DNA of 64,000 nucleotides from Cryptomeria japonica (GCF_030272615.1 NC_081410.1:141700849-141764848); one strand, 5' to 3'; shown: positions 11,199 to 23,745, numbered from the stretch's first letter. The notes: a model not told the origin generated them from the sequence alone. Program-made: numbers and translations.

Positions 11199-13786
11199 GA
11201 GAGCATTTTTGCATACATGTATTGTATCATTGTCTATTTTTGGACTATATCTTGGATGGCTCTTGGTAGCCGATTTTTGTAGACTTCATTGTACTCTGAT
11301 ATATGAGATGATATATATGAGGGGATCCCATATTGTGATGATTATGCATGTGATGATGTATGGATGTTTATGCATGATTATGTTTGCTTGCGTAGATGGA
11401 TATGTGTATATGTATGCATTGGATGAGATGTTTCTTTTTATGCATGTTTTTATGATGATTTATGATGTTGTATACTGACATATGAATGCAGGTTTATATG
11501 TGTATGATGTATTTGAATTTTGATGTAATGCTTTATGTATGGAATGCCATGATGAGGATATATGCTTATGCTTGATGCATGAACAGGATTTTTGATGTTT
11601 CCTATTGCAATGTAATGATGAGATGATTTATGTGACGATGTTTGAATGACTGATGTTATATATGAATATGCATCTAGATGTGTTTTAGATGAATGTAATA
11701 TGGATAAACAAAATGCAAAGTACAAATGTTTATATGATGATGTGTTTTAAATGAATGCATACGGATAAACAAATGTAAAGTACAAATGTTTATATGATGA
11801 TGTGTTTTAAATGAATGCATACATAAAATGGATATATGAAATGGTATGAACCAATGTTTTGTAAACAAAATGGTCTTATGAATCTAAAATGCGTTTAAAA
11901 TATGTTTGTAAATACAAATGATAATGGGATGATACTATAACTAATGAGTATAATAACTGCACCTTAATGTAATGATAATGAATGCAATGTGAATGAATCT
12001 TACAATGAGCATAGGAAGATATTATGCAATGTGATACGATAGAGAAATGAATGTAAATGATAAATGATGAAAAGTTTTTAATAAAATAATAATAGATAAT
12101 TTACACTGGATGAAATGCTTAGTAAAATGATTTAAAACAACCAAAGACAATTTGATCTCATGAATAAATCTAATTATTTATGATTGATGCAATGACGAAA
12201 ATGATTTTGAGAATGAAAACTAATCGCAATGCAAGATGCACCTAAATGCAATGATGATATGACCATGAGGAAGGCAAGGTTTTTAAGACTTTGCATGATG
12301 CATTGATGATGTATCAAAGTACTCGGTCGTGATTTGTATCCAAGACCAGCTTTATTGGTCATTTTTGCATGTAAAAGCCTACATATGAATGAATGAATGG
12401 AGGGGTGATATGCAACGGAATGCAAGATAGAAACAGATGAGGTGAAATGACGATCCATAGTGCTCTATTTTCATCATTGAGCTTTAAAATGTTGGAAGAG
12501 AATACAAGCATCTTGACACAATGATTCAAGATGACCTGAGTATTTCTTTCATGGATTTTAATATAGCAAGTTAATACAAACGACTTGATATAAGGGTCAA
12601 GTCGACCAGAGTATTGCTTGCGGAACAGACAAGGATTATCTCCTTTCGTGCATGACTTGGATCGTCCTCCTTGATCTTCGGCTGATCAGATCCTGAGACA
12701 AGTTCATACCATATTAAGAAAATAAAACCTTTATCCAATTTGGAGGAAGAGGAACCAAAGAATGAGCATTGTACCTGCAACCAAACAGTATATATACATA
12801 AAGAATAAAGAATAAGGATCCTTGGTAATGGTTCATGCCCATATGGTCGAGATATACGCTGTAGTCAGCAAGCCGTAGTGATCTATGACTGCATTTTTGT
12901 CTATGATCACATAGCTTAGTGAACTTCCCACGTAGACACCATTAGTACATGCCCCAGAACTTCATCGGAACTAATGTGCAAACGATATAAAACAATGCTG
13001 AAAGGATCTCGATATAGATAAACAAATGATTGTACTCACAAATCAACCAAGTATTTGATAGCCTAACAAAATTTTCTTGTCAAATAAAATGTCATCTTGT
13101 CTTTGTTTTGGTAAGGAAGGATGCATCCTTGTTGAAGACAGTTTGGATTGTTGATGTTGATTGTGTGGTTGATTGATAAGTGGTCATTGTGTGAGTAGTT
13201 TGTCAATGTTTATTTTGTATCTAATCGGATAAATATGTACAAGGTGTTGCCATGTTTTTGTGTGATTTTTGATGGGTTTTCCGATGTTTTTTGGATTTTG
13301 TGAAACAATTTTGAATGTTTTTGGTATTTTGAGAGTCATTTTTGAATGTTTTTGATATTTTCTGATGATTGCCTGAATGAAGAGCGTAATGACATATAAG
13401 ACAATGTAGAATCCACTTCCATCACGAGGGTAAGGGTATTGCCCCTAGTTTGTAGACCTGACTATGAAAAGGTGGGATGTTAGACGCATGGAGTACTTTC
13501 TTAATTGCAGATCAAATAACAAGCCATGGTTTGGATGGATGGATGTGTGTGCATGAATGTGATCGCAACGAGCCTGAAAGATACTGGAGCCATTGCCTTT
13601 TACGAATGGCGCCTGTTTGCCAGGTTCTCACCATCGCACTTACCCAAGGTGCCACCGGAATGGTTGTTCACCGTTTGGATGTATGATATTTCCTTACTTT
13701 TTGGTGTTTTGTATTTTCTTCATGACATTTTTCTGAATGTTTTTGGTATTTTCTGATATGCGGGGGATCCTGATGCTCTGTACACC
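11199..13786. other. non-coding 3' region between integrase and the antisense ORF
   Basis: This 2.6-kb stretch is rich in ATGATG and TGTATG on the plus strand and has no ORF with recognisable motifs. It contains a 60-bp tandem repeat at 11677-11830. It separates two converging coding units, so it would be the 3' end of both a sense gag-pol and an antisense PMD transcript. Confidence 0.6.
11677..11830. repeat. 60-61-bp tandem repeat, about 2.5 copies
   Basis: Units beginning GATGTGTTTTAAATGAATG start at 11677, 11738 and 11798. The first two complete units both end with TACAAATGTTTATAT. The first copy is the most diverged and the third is cut short. Confidence 0.85.
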
Positions 13787-15112
13787 TTAGGTATAAAACC
13801 GTTTGAGGTGCATGCTATTGATTGGATCTACGAGCGGTTCTCCATCTGATGTAGCCAACTGATATGCCCTAGACCCGAATATAGCAGTGACAACATATGG
13901 GCCCAGCCAGTTTGATTCAAACTTGCCTTGATGTTCTCTGTTTGGTTGGTTGCGAGGATTTTCTCGAAGAACAAGATCACCTACCTCAAATGTACGAGAT
14001 CTAACTCGATGATTGTAACTTCTGCTCATGCGCTGCTGATAGGCTTTGAGGTGATTGTATGCAGCTTGTCGCTTCTCATCAAGTAACTCTAAGTCCTAAA
14101 GATGTGAGACTCTGTATGCTTCATCATCTATGAGATTATGCAAGGAAACTCGTAATGATGGTATCTCAACTGCAATAGGTAAGATAGCTTCTGCACCATA
14201 GACCAATGAATAAGGAGTTGCACCTGTAGGGGTTCGAATGCTAGTTCGATATGCCCATAGTGCTGGATTTAATTGAACATGCCAATCATGACCGACATCA
14301 TTGACTGTTTTCTTTAGGATCCTCAATATGTTTTTATTGGATGCTTCGGCCTGACCATTGCCTTGTGGGTAATAGGGAGTGGAAAAGCGGTGTTGGATAT
14401 GAAATTTCTCACAAAGTTCACGGACATCCTGATTTTTGAAAGGAAGACCGTTATCTGTGACGATGGACATGGGTACACCATACCGACAGATGATGTAGTT
14501 GAGGATGAATGAGGCGATCTACTTGCCGGTGACTTGGGTAAGTGGAACAGCTTCGATCCACTTTGTGAAATATTCGGTGGCGGTAATAATGAATTTATGG
14601 CCATTGGATGAAGATGGATGAATCTTACCCACAAGGTCGAGGCCCCATTGACAAAAAGGCCATGGTGTTGTGATTGGTTGCAGTTCCTGTGCTGGTGCAT
14701 GTATCAGGTCGCCATGAACTTGACATTTCTTGCATTTCCTGACAAAGTAGTAGGAATCCTTTTCCATAGATGGCCAATAGTATCCAGCTCGCATGATCTT
14801 CTTGGCTAGTGATGGACCACTTGAGTGAGTCCCGCAAATTCCTTCATGTACCTCTTCCAAAACCTTTGTTATCTCATCTTGTTCCAGACATTGAAGGAGA
14901 GTACCGTCAAGACTACGTCGGTATAGGGTTTCGGCAATAATGGTATATCGAGCAGTTTGGCGAATGAAGGTTTTACGTTGGTTATTTGATTGGTTGGGAG
15001 GAAGGGTGTGATCGCGGATATAGGTGTAGAACTCACCGTACCATGGGGATTCGGAACCAACAAGGCGACATATCATTTCGGATTCGGGGATATCATAAGC
15101 GGGGATCCAAAG
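13787..15112 (-). pseudogene. Tat element integrase
   Basis: The zinc-binding HHCC region reads VHEGICGTHSSGPSLAKKI through CKKCQVHGD. The DDE core follows: GLDLVGKIHPSSSNG, IVTDNGLPFKN and YYPQGNGQAEASNK supply D, D and E. The C-terminal GPY/F-type segment reads FESNWLGPYVVTAIFGSRAY. The protein ends HLKRFYT with its stop at 13787; no chromodomain follows, which fits Tat and not chromoviruses. TAG codons at 14519-14521 and 14096-14098, both at probable Gln positions, break the frame. Integrase would insert the DNA copy and produce the 5-bp duplication seen. Confidence 0.92.
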
Positions 15113-15115
15113 CTA

Positions 15116-15790
15116 TTCTACCAAGAACTCGTAGCGTGTTGAATTCTGTGGAAGATCTAGTAGAGATGCGATGGTAGCCATGGCGTCAACAACTCGATTC
15201 TGATCTCTGGGTATCTGCTCAAAAGTGATAGTAGTAAATGATGTCTTTAGAGTGTCCACCATTTGCTTATATGGCATGAGTTTATCATCTTTGGTCTGAT
15301 ATTCATCTGTTGCTTGTCGAATGACCAGTTGTGAGTCACCATATACTTGTAGTTCTTGTAATTTCCATTGTATGGCTAACCTGAGTCCTGTGATCAAGGC
15401 CTCATATTCTGCTATGTTGTTTGTGCATGGGAATGTGAGCCTGTAAGACTTCGGGATACTGTCACCTTGGGGTGTGATAAATAGAATGCCTGCCCCTGAG
15501 CCGTGCCTAGTGTATGAACCATCAAAATATAGTTTCCATGGTTGTGCTGTTGTGATCATGAATATCTCTTCATCTGAAAAATTGGAAATAAGAGGATGAT
15601 CGCCTGTGAGTGGTGCATCGGCCAACTGATCTGCAATAACTTGACCTTTGATAGCTTTACGGTCCACGTACTCAATGTCAAATTCACTTAGAATCATCAC
15701 CCATTTGGCCAAGCGGCCTGTCAATGCTGCTTTGTTAAGTAAATACTTGAGTGGATCAATCTTTGCAATGAGTTGTACCTTGTGTGTCAA
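15116..15790 (-). pseudogene. connection domain and second, archaeal-type RNase H (aRNH)
   Basis: After the frameshift the protein reads LAKWVMILSEFDIEYVDRKAIKGQ, then a complete second RNase H: KLYFDGSYTRHGSGAGI, NNIAEYEALITGLRLA, LQVYGDSQLVIRQ and NRVVDAMATIASLL. These supply the acidic residues D, E, D, D at about residues 90, 128, 152 and 202 of this open stretch. A second RNase H of this type between the ordinary RNase H and integrase is characteristic of the Tat lineage. The stretch ends at TAG 15113-15115, probably a mutated Gln codon before LWIPAYD. Confidence 0.88.
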
Positions 15791-17130
15791 AGATAGTGCC
15801 TCAGTTTAGTGGCTGCTAGGATTACTGCTAGGCAAGCTCGCTCAATAGGTGTGTAATTGAGTTCATAGCCCACCAGTGTGCAAGAGATGTAGTAAACAAC
15901 ACACTCTTTTCCTTCTGCATTATGTTGTGCCAGTAGTACACCCAATGCTGTACTGGTTGCTGAGATATAGAGTAACAATGGTCTACTTGGATCTGGTGGC
16001 ATTAGCAATGGTGGATTCATGAGATAGTCTTTAAGTGCCTGAAATGCTTGCTGGCATCTGTCATCCCATTGAAAGCGTATGTTCTTGTGTAGCAGGTGTG
16101 TGAATGGGTGACACTTATCAGCCAATTGTGCAATGAATCTTCAGATGGATTGAAGCCGTCCTTGTAGTGTCCTTAGCTGACTGATATTCTTTGGAGGTGG
16201 CATGTCCATGATTGCCTTAACCTTTGCTGGATCGACCTCAATGCCTTTGCTTGAGACAATGTATCCTAGAAGCTTCCCGGAGGTCACTCCAAAGACACAT
16301 TTCTTTGGGTTGAGTCGAACATGGTATTGTTCCAGTCTATCAAAGATTTTATCTAAGATGTGAAGATGTCCTTCTCTAGTAAGTGATTTTGCTAGTAAAT
16401 CATCCACATAATCTTCCATCATAGTATGCATCATGTCATGGAAGATGGTGGTTATTGCTCTTTGATAGGTCGCTCCTGCATTCTTTAGACCAAAAGGCAT
16501 TACATTCCAGCAATATGTGCCCCATGGACATGTGAAGGCTGTCTTATGTTGGTCCTCTGGTGCGATCTTTATTTGATTGTATCCTGAAAAGCCATCCATG
16601 AGTGAAAGCATGGCATGTCCAGCTGTTAGATCCACTATGATGTCAATATTTGGTAAGGGGAAGTCATCCTTAGGACATGCTTTATTCAGATCTCTGAAGT
16701 CTGTACAAATGCGGATGCCCCCTTTTGGTTTGCCGACTGGCACAATGTTGGAGATCCATTCTGCATAATCAATTGGTCTAATGAAACCAACATCCAGGAG
16801 TTTCTTGAGTTCTATTTTGACTAGCACGACAATCTGAGGATGCATTTTACGAAGCTTTTGTTTGACAGGTTTGGCTCCTTTTGCTACTGTGAGATGATGC
16901 ATAACTAAATCTGGATCAAGCCCAGGCATGTCTGCATATGACCATGCAAAGTTGATCTGACGCTGCTGGAAGAACTCTATGAATTGAGGCTGTTCCTCTG
17001 GAGTGAGAAGAGATGCCAGATGTATGATATGAGGGTTTTCAGGAGTCCCCACATTGTATTCTTTGGTTTCCTCGATAAGAATCGTTGATCGTTCCTGTTG
17101 TGTACTAGCAGGGAGAATGTCAAACCCTTC
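15787..17130 (-). pseudogene. Tat element reverse transcriptase and first RNase H
   Basis: RT motifs occur in order: HHLTVAKGAKPVKQKLR, GFIRPIDYAEWISNIVPVGK, GGIRICTDFRDLNKACPKDDF, LSLMDGFSGYNQI, TAFTCPWGTYCWNVMPFGLKNAGATYQR and the catalytic YVDDLL at 16394-16410. This is followed by the connection and the RNase H start (WDDRCQQAFQALKDYL, ending ATKLRHYL). It copies element RNA into DNA and degrades the template. TGA at 16141-16143 separates RT from RNase H at an expected Arg. At about 15787-15790 the frame shifts by one base, apparently a lost T in the HYLLTHK region. Confidence 0.92.
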
Positions 17131-18213
17131 ATCCTCAGGCGCCTCAGAGAGGTTTTCACCGTTGGATACGCTCTTTCTTTTTACTGTTGTCGGATCAAAT
17201 AGTGCCACAGTGTGGTTTTCACTGGAAGATCCATGTTTTAATGTTATATTTTTGCAGCTGAAGGGTTTGGCATCCGCCCCGAAGTATGCTGCGCTATTAA
17301 GTTGAATGGCGAATCCAGCTTTGTGATCCCCGCTTGGTAGATTATCCCTTAATTCCAAAAAGTCAATGATAGCCTCATCGTTTTGGAAGAGGTCAAGACA
17401 TGGGGGATTTGGTTGGTTCCATTCGATGAGTTCAGGGTGGATAATGGGCATTACTTCATCGATTAGATTAAGTTCGTTAGATGTATCAGTGAGGGTTAAG
17501 ACAGTGTGGTGAAGGTCGTTGATGCTACTCTCCCTGTCAGAATCAGGCGTAGGATGAGACGTAGGGTCTGTGGAAGATGTTTCCAGCTCAGGTACCCAAG
17601 TGGTCTTTATCTATGCTTCTCCATAAATAGGGATGTCTTTGCGGGGCAGAGGTGGTGTTGTGTCTTCCTCATCTGAAGTGTTAAGCTGTACAGAATCAAA
17701 TTCCCACTCATGTGAGTTGGTCTTTGAATCACTTTCCAACATCCGATTGCTATACCATACTGGGATGTCGCTGGAGTTGAACACGACAGGTGTGATTGGT
17801 TTATGTATCTTTGTAGTGATCGGTGCTGCAGGAACCGTGATGGGGTTTAAAGGATTTGTTACTGGAAGTATTGGTAATGGTGACTCAGTGGTTTCTACTG
17901 GAAAAACTGGTGCCATAGATGTTGCTGCGGGTTCTGATACAGTTGCTGCTGCTATTGGTGTTATTGATGGGATTACTGGTTCGTTTGGTGGGATGATTGG
18001 TATTGTAGATGGTTGTGGTGGGTTTGTGAGCCTCGATGGGGTAGTGGGGATAGTGTTTGATGGTGCTTTGATTATGAAAGGTGTCCTCTTTGCAGTAGGC
18101 GGGCAAAATGGTTTGCTAGGTTTTCCTTTGAATCTGAGTTTAGGAAGGATCTCTTTTTCAAAACCTAGGCCAGTATTACCTTTGGGCTTTAATTCTGGTA
18201 GCAGAGGTTCATG
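17131..18213 (-). pseudogene. Pro/Thr-rich and acidic spacer between protease and RT
   Basis: The same frame continues through a low-complexity stretch rich in Pro, Thr, Ile and Asn (about 17920-18140), then an acidic stretch (NTSDEEDTTPPLPRK). A TAG at 17611-17613 lies at a probable Gln codon. Tat and Ogre elements commonly have a long variable spacer here. No catalytic motif is present. Confidence 0.6.
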
Positions 18214-18216
18214 TCA

Positions 18217-19559
18217 TCCTTGTTTGCAATATCCCAAAGCACTTTGACCATCATACCCCATTCTTTGCATAATGAGGAGGCCTTTACCGTACTGATCCGT
18301 AGGAAGTATAACTCGAGGGATGTCAGTGGTGATGGGATCCTTATAGATCCATTCCGCCATGTCCTCATCTTGTGTTTCTTCCTCTTGACTTTTTCCAAGA
18401 ACGAAGGGCGTCAAAGCACATGCTGGTATGCTTAGTGGTTGCTGGAGTACCTGCTGTGGTTTACCATGAGTTCTAGGAGAAGTGGGCATTTGTCCCACAC
18501 AAAAGAGTTGACTCAAGTTGTATTCCCCAGGACCTTCCTCTGCGATCTTCATCTTAAGCTTTTCTTGCTTGGGTATAGGAGTGTTTGAACTGGCAAGAGA
18601 GGTGGGATTTACATATGATGTGGAGGAAATGGCTTCCCTATTATTAGGAACAGTAATCTCTGGTTGATGGCTGATATTATGGCAAAATGCAAAGGGATTT
18701 GCGTCACCCAGGATTGTGATCTCTACACCGTTATGTGGGAACTTGATACATTGATGGTAGGTAGATGGAATGACTTGCATGGCGTGTATCCAAGGTCTCC
18801 CTAATAATAGATTATATGGTAGAGGAAGGTCTAGAACCTGACAGATGATGTGCTTTACCACAGGGCCCACTCAGATTGGTAGTACCATAGCTCCTTTGGA
18901 TGAACGCTCTGCATCATCATAGGCCTTGATGGTGATCTTCTTGCGAGGATCCACTGATTCTATTGCATATCCCAATGCTAAGACCAACTGTAGTGTGCAA
19001 ATGTTTAGGCCTGCTCTATTATCGATCAAGACTCGCTTGATCCTGTGTTGGTTGACAAAGCCTTCAATGTGGAGTGAGGCGTTATGAGGTTGTTGGAACG
19101 AAGAGTTGTCACTTTCGGAAAAAGTGAGACAAGGTGATGACTTTATACTTCCAACCATGGCTTGAAATTGGTCCGTGTTCAGGTTTGCAGGGACTGACGC
19201 CTCTTGGAGTGCTTGATCCAAGATTGTTTTATGAGAGGGTGACAGACGCAAAAGCTCCAAAATGGATATAAGTGCAGGAGTTTTGTCTAATTGTTCCACA
19301 AGATTGTACTGCTTTGGAATGGAGGTGGTGCCTTGTGGAGCTACCTTTATGGCGACCTTGCCACGACGTGTAACAACATTGCAATTTGAGGTGGGATTTT
19401 TGAAGGTGATAGTTGCAATTTGTTCACTGGCATCATACAGGTGATTGACAGTGTAATTATACGCAGCTTGCGTATAATCAGTGGTATCAGGACCTCGTCT
19501 GGAAGTGGAAGGACCCCTTTGATCTTGCGATGGAAGTGGGTTCTTGAACATCTGATGAT
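18217..19559 (-). pseudogene. Tat element aspartic protease region
   Basis: Following Gag in the same frame, the segment around 18940-19060 reads HRIKRVLIDNRAGLNICTL, in the position of the retropepsin active site (usually D-x-G-S/A-x-x-N in this lineage). The Gly after DN is Arg here, which would be expected to damage catalysis. Downstream, [15 protein letters not shown] at about 18780 is the conserved 'LLLGRPW' C-terminal block of the protease. A TGA at 18871-18873 lies between the two blocks and another at 18214-18216 ends the segment; both sit at likely Arg codons. Confidence 0.75.
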
Positions 19560-21072
19560 CATTATTGGTTGTTTTTGGGTCATGCCCTTCAATTTCAATT
19601 TCTCCTCGGTCAATAAGATCCTGAATGAGATCTTTCAATCGGTGACAATTACTTGTCTTGTGTCCTCTTCCTTGATGGAACTCACAATGTTCAGCATCTC
19701 TCCACCATGCCGGTTTGACTTGAGGCTCATAGTTTGATAGCTTAGGTAGAGTGACCAAATTTTGAGAGAGGAGTTGTCGCAACACTGTTTCAATGGGTTC
19801 CCCTAAGGGAGTGTATGTGCATTTTTGTTTTTGCTGACGAGGTCTTGGTTCATCATGAGACGTGATGCGACCTTGATTGGAAGGAACATTTGTGTTATTT
19901 TGAGGTGGAGGATTTTGTCCTGCAAACCGAACCACAGGTTGTGCATTTTGGACAGTCCGAGCATCCATAACTCCATCGTTGACGATATTCTTATTCTTGT
20001 TCCAGAAGTTCGGTTTATCACTATTGAAGCGCAGGCGAGGACCATCTTTGGGTTCATTAAAGATTTTGATGAGTCCTTTTTTGATGAGTGCCCTTTCACA
20101 TTTTATACCTTTGGTGATCATATCGTTAAAAGAATCTGTATCTTTGACATCCAGGTGAAATTCCATTTCTTCGTTTAAGTTGGAAATGAAAATTTCCACT
20201 AGTTCTTGTTCAGGTAACTGAAGAGAATGTCTGCTAGACATTTGGCGCCATCGTTGCAGGAATACTGAGAATAATTCACCTAGTTTTTGTTTGGTGTTGC
20301 ATAGATCAGCCATGGTGATGTCGCGTTCAATATTATAAGAGTAATGAGATAGGAACTTTTGGATGAGTTCCTCAAATGTTCTAATGCCACCTGGTAGTCA
20401 GGAAAACCATGATGTGGTTGTTCCTCCCAAGCTTTGGGGAAAAAGGCGCATTAGGTATGTGTCCTCATAAGCCACTTCAAGACAAGCGGAATGAAATTCT
20501 CGGACATGATCACGGGGATCTCCCTTTCCTCTATATTTTTCGAATTTTGGTGTTTCGAACCCGCGTGGAAAGGGTGGCATATAAAGATTCCTATCAAAAG
20601 GATAGGGACAGATGTCATTGAGTGAGAATTGATTGGTCTTAACACCACTATGAAGTTGTTGGGCGAGATTCTCGACTTGTTGCCGCAACATCTCCATTTC
20701 ATTTGGAGGAGGAGGTGGTGGGTTACCTCGAGGAATGTTATATCTGATGGGATCTCTACGCCTTTCCTCCTCATGGCGACTTAGTCTTTCTGATGCTTGT
20801 CTTAATTGGGCAAGATCAAAGTCTGAGGGGAGTTTGGCTCCTTCTTGAGCGAGTTTTAAGAAGTGAGCATCCGCATTGCTCCTGAGTATTTCATCAAATA
20901 ATCTGTTAAAATGAGGGTTATGCTGAACCCTTTCGATTGTTGAAGGAGTGGGAGTACTTGGGTTTTCGTCATTCACATTTCCTCCAAGTGCTTCTTGAAA
21001 TTCATTGAGGTTGTCCTCTTCTTCCTCAATTTCTATTTCTCATTGCCTTGATCGTGATCGGGTTTGAGCCAT
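19560..21072 (-). pseudogene. Tat element Gag (capsid/nucleocapsid)
   Basis: The frame starts at ATG 21072 (MAQTRSRSRQ) and reads into the retrotransposon Gag fold: GFETPKFEKYRGKGDPRDHV, then LMRLFPQSLGGTTTSWFS, then the FLQRWRQMSSRHSLQLPEQE block typical of plant Ty3/gypsy Gag. A Cys/His cluster CEFHQGRGHKTSNC near 19670 is the nucleic-acid-binding element. Gag would package element RNA into virus-like particles. Two in-frame TGA codons, at 21040-21042 and 20398-20400, fall where Arg (CGA) is expected, so no full-length Gag can be made. The frame continues without a break into protease, as in a gag-pol fusion. Confidence 0.85.
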
Positions 21073-23421
21073 TTTGTTTGCAAGTTTGTTTTGAAATTGA
21101 TTGAAGATGATGATGAGTTGGTGATGAAATGAAAGATTGATGATTGGTGATTTGTGTTGTATGGGGATCTCTATCACTTTAAGGTAGATGTAACCGAAAT
21201 TCCTTTTTTTGAATTGCTTGTTTGTTTTGAGGAGTTTGGATGTGATAAGGTGTAGAGAAATCTGAGATGTGTTACAGATTTTGACTACCTAGCAATGAGA
21301 GGATTCACTCATGAACTAGTTTTAACCTGCGTAGATGTGTCTCTTAGGATGAGCTTATCCTAGATGTAGAAACAATCTAAAAAGTGATGTGATGTGTTTG
21401 ATTTCAAGCAATATCTAAAAAGGAATCTTGGGACAAGAACCTCTTAATGTTTTGAGAGTTTTGGGATGGATTGATGATGAAGTGATGATGTATGAATAAG
21501 ATACTGGATGTTTTTGTTTTTCAACTTTCAATAAAAACTTTGTGTCACAAATGGGACAAACTCTTCTTCTTCCCTTTCAGGCGTTGGTGGCACTTCTCGA
21601 GCTGTGTTGTAGGTGATACAGATGTTTGGGAAGAAATTGGGATTAATCTTTCCTCCTTGATTTTTGTGATAACTCAGAGCTCTATATTGCATAAAAGCTC
21701 TGCTGTTCAATGATTCTGAATCAAACTCATTTGTTTTACCTTGAAGGTATAGACGCATGCGATGTAGAAAGACTCTATGGGAGACAAAGATTTGTCGATT
21801 GATATAGAAGAATTTCCTCCTTTTGATTAAAGCCTTTGAGCTTAATGGTCTTCTTTTCAAGGTAATATTCTGATGACACTTCTTCTTTCGCAAGATGTGA
21901 AGAATGGTCATAAAAGTTGTGACTCTGTGTTGTTTGCCCTTTGTTTTTGGTATTTTTGGTTGTGTTGACAGATGTTGGATGAATACTTTGTTTTTGGGAT
22001 TGATTTTCTGATTTTTTTTTGACAAGAAAACAAAGCAAGCACACAAACACAAGAATGTTGCCTCAAAGGCACAAATGAGTATGGGTCTAGATCAACCCAA
22101 TCCTTGGACTTGTTTTTGACCCTTCCTTTAGATTTATTTTAAGGTGTATTTCCAAAGCCTGAAGTCGGCTCAATTTGCACTAGGTTTGTAAAACGAATAC
22201 ACTTCAAACACTCTTTATCCCTAAGGTCAAATGGCCAGTTGTGATAAATTTAGCCCACATCTTGATATTTCTTCGACTTTGGTACTACATACCTATGAAT
22301 CCCGCCGTGGCAGGTAAGGATGTGATATACTAAGTCTTGCACGAGCATAACAAATAGATGATCCCTATGATGGGGGAGTCACCACTTTTATCAAGCCACA
22401 AGTGACTTTTCAAAAAGCTATGTTTCTACTCAAGGAAATATGTATGGTGAGTATCTTGGGAGCAAAACCATCTATGCTCTTGCACTAAATTATATCTCAA
22501 ATATCCTCAATCAATAGAACGGGTGGGCTACTACTTAAAGGTGTTTAGTCATGTTCGATATTTTTGGACATAAGTTCATTCTGCAGTGACTCACTTAAGA
22601 GCCTTGTAACTGGTGGTGGGGCCCATTTGTCCTTTCGACCAGTTACACTGTAGGAACAGCTACACCCAAGGCTACAGCTTTTGCTCTCACCTGATTTCTA
22701 TAGCGGCTCGAAGGATTTACCGCTCGAGGTCGTTCCCAAGAGTATCGATCCCTTGGCAGGCCTCTCTTAAAAAGATAAAATTTTGAGTGTTACTAACACT
22801 TTTCTCTTGCACCTAGGACCACGAGAGCCAAGGGAGAGGATAGTGTGTGTTAGAAGTAGGACCACTCGACTGACTTTTGTGCACAAGCGTGCCAAACACC
22901 AAATTCACTTGTTCTTTTTAATCCAGCATTTGCAAATGTGATCTAACTATTTGGAGACAACAGCCATGGTGTTCTTTTTAACTTCAAAGGCAATGTGTTT
23001 TGTAATCTAGAATTCAAAAATCCTGGTCAACTTAACAAAAAGCACGTTTTGCTTGAAGTAAAATTGCTTGCAAAATTGAGACAAGTTGATTATGAATTTT
23101 ATTTGCACCAAAATTTTGAAGTGTGGATTGTAAATTTTAGGTCCGAATTGATGCAAGGAAATCAATTTTGTGTTGTTAATTTTAAGCACCAAAAAGAAAA
23201 TGAGGACTAACTAGAAAACAATGAATTTTTTTTTTTTGTTGTGTTTTTAAGTTCTTTTTAAGCACTAAATGAAAATTTTGTGATTTTTTGTTGGGTTGTT
23301 AACCTGCACAAAGAAAAAAAAAACAAGTTAGTAAAAACCAATGCTCAAGGGGGGCTTCCACAAGCCTAAAACACTCAATTTTTTTGGTTACAAAGCGACT
23401 TGGACAACGCTCTGTCGCAAT
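21073..23421 (-). other. long 5' leader of the Tat element, possible upstream ORF
   Basis: About 2.3 kb separates the AGCGCT array from the gag start. One lysine/arginine-rich open frame of up to 174 codons lies at 21528-22052. Ogre-type elements have an extra ORF before gag, but this one shows no recognisable domain, and part of it reads like low-complexity basic sequence. It may be chance. The remainder has no coding signal that I recognise. Confidence 0.35.
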
Positions 23422-23689
23422 AGCGCTATTCTGCTTTTTAGACAGAAGCACTAATTTATACAATAGCGCTAGTCTGCGCTCTCAGAAGCGCTAATTCGCA
23501 CCGTAGCACTGAAAGAAAAAGAAAACCCGAGAAGTCAAAAGCGCCAGAATTGTTTCAATAGCGCCAGAACCGTGACAAAAGCGCTTGAATGTTGTCAATA
23601 GCGCTAAAACCTTTTCAATAGCGCTATCTTAGGGTCAATAGCGCTAAAAGAAATTGTTTCGATAGCGCTAAAACGTGTTCATTAGCGCC
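23422..23689 (-). repeat. leader array of RGCGCTWTTG motifs (about 11 copies)
   Basis: Between PBS and gag, the minus strand carries eight AGCGCT and three GGCGCT cores, usually followed by ATTG or TTTG (variants ATCG, AATG, TCTG). They are spaced irregularly, 14-60 bp apart. AGCGCT is a perfect palindrome. The same motif family in the same polarity relative to transcription recurs at 9042-9386 ahead of the antisense PMD ORF. Confidence 0.85.
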
Positions 23690-23745
23690 GAAGTGCGACC
23701 TGTGTGGCAGTTTCAACAAGCAAAATGTTAATTTTCAAAAAAAAC

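Noticed and set aside
10982-11230. Proline-rich minus-strand ORF opposite the PMD tail
   Set aside because: It is the complement of the Gly-rich tail of the antisense ORF.
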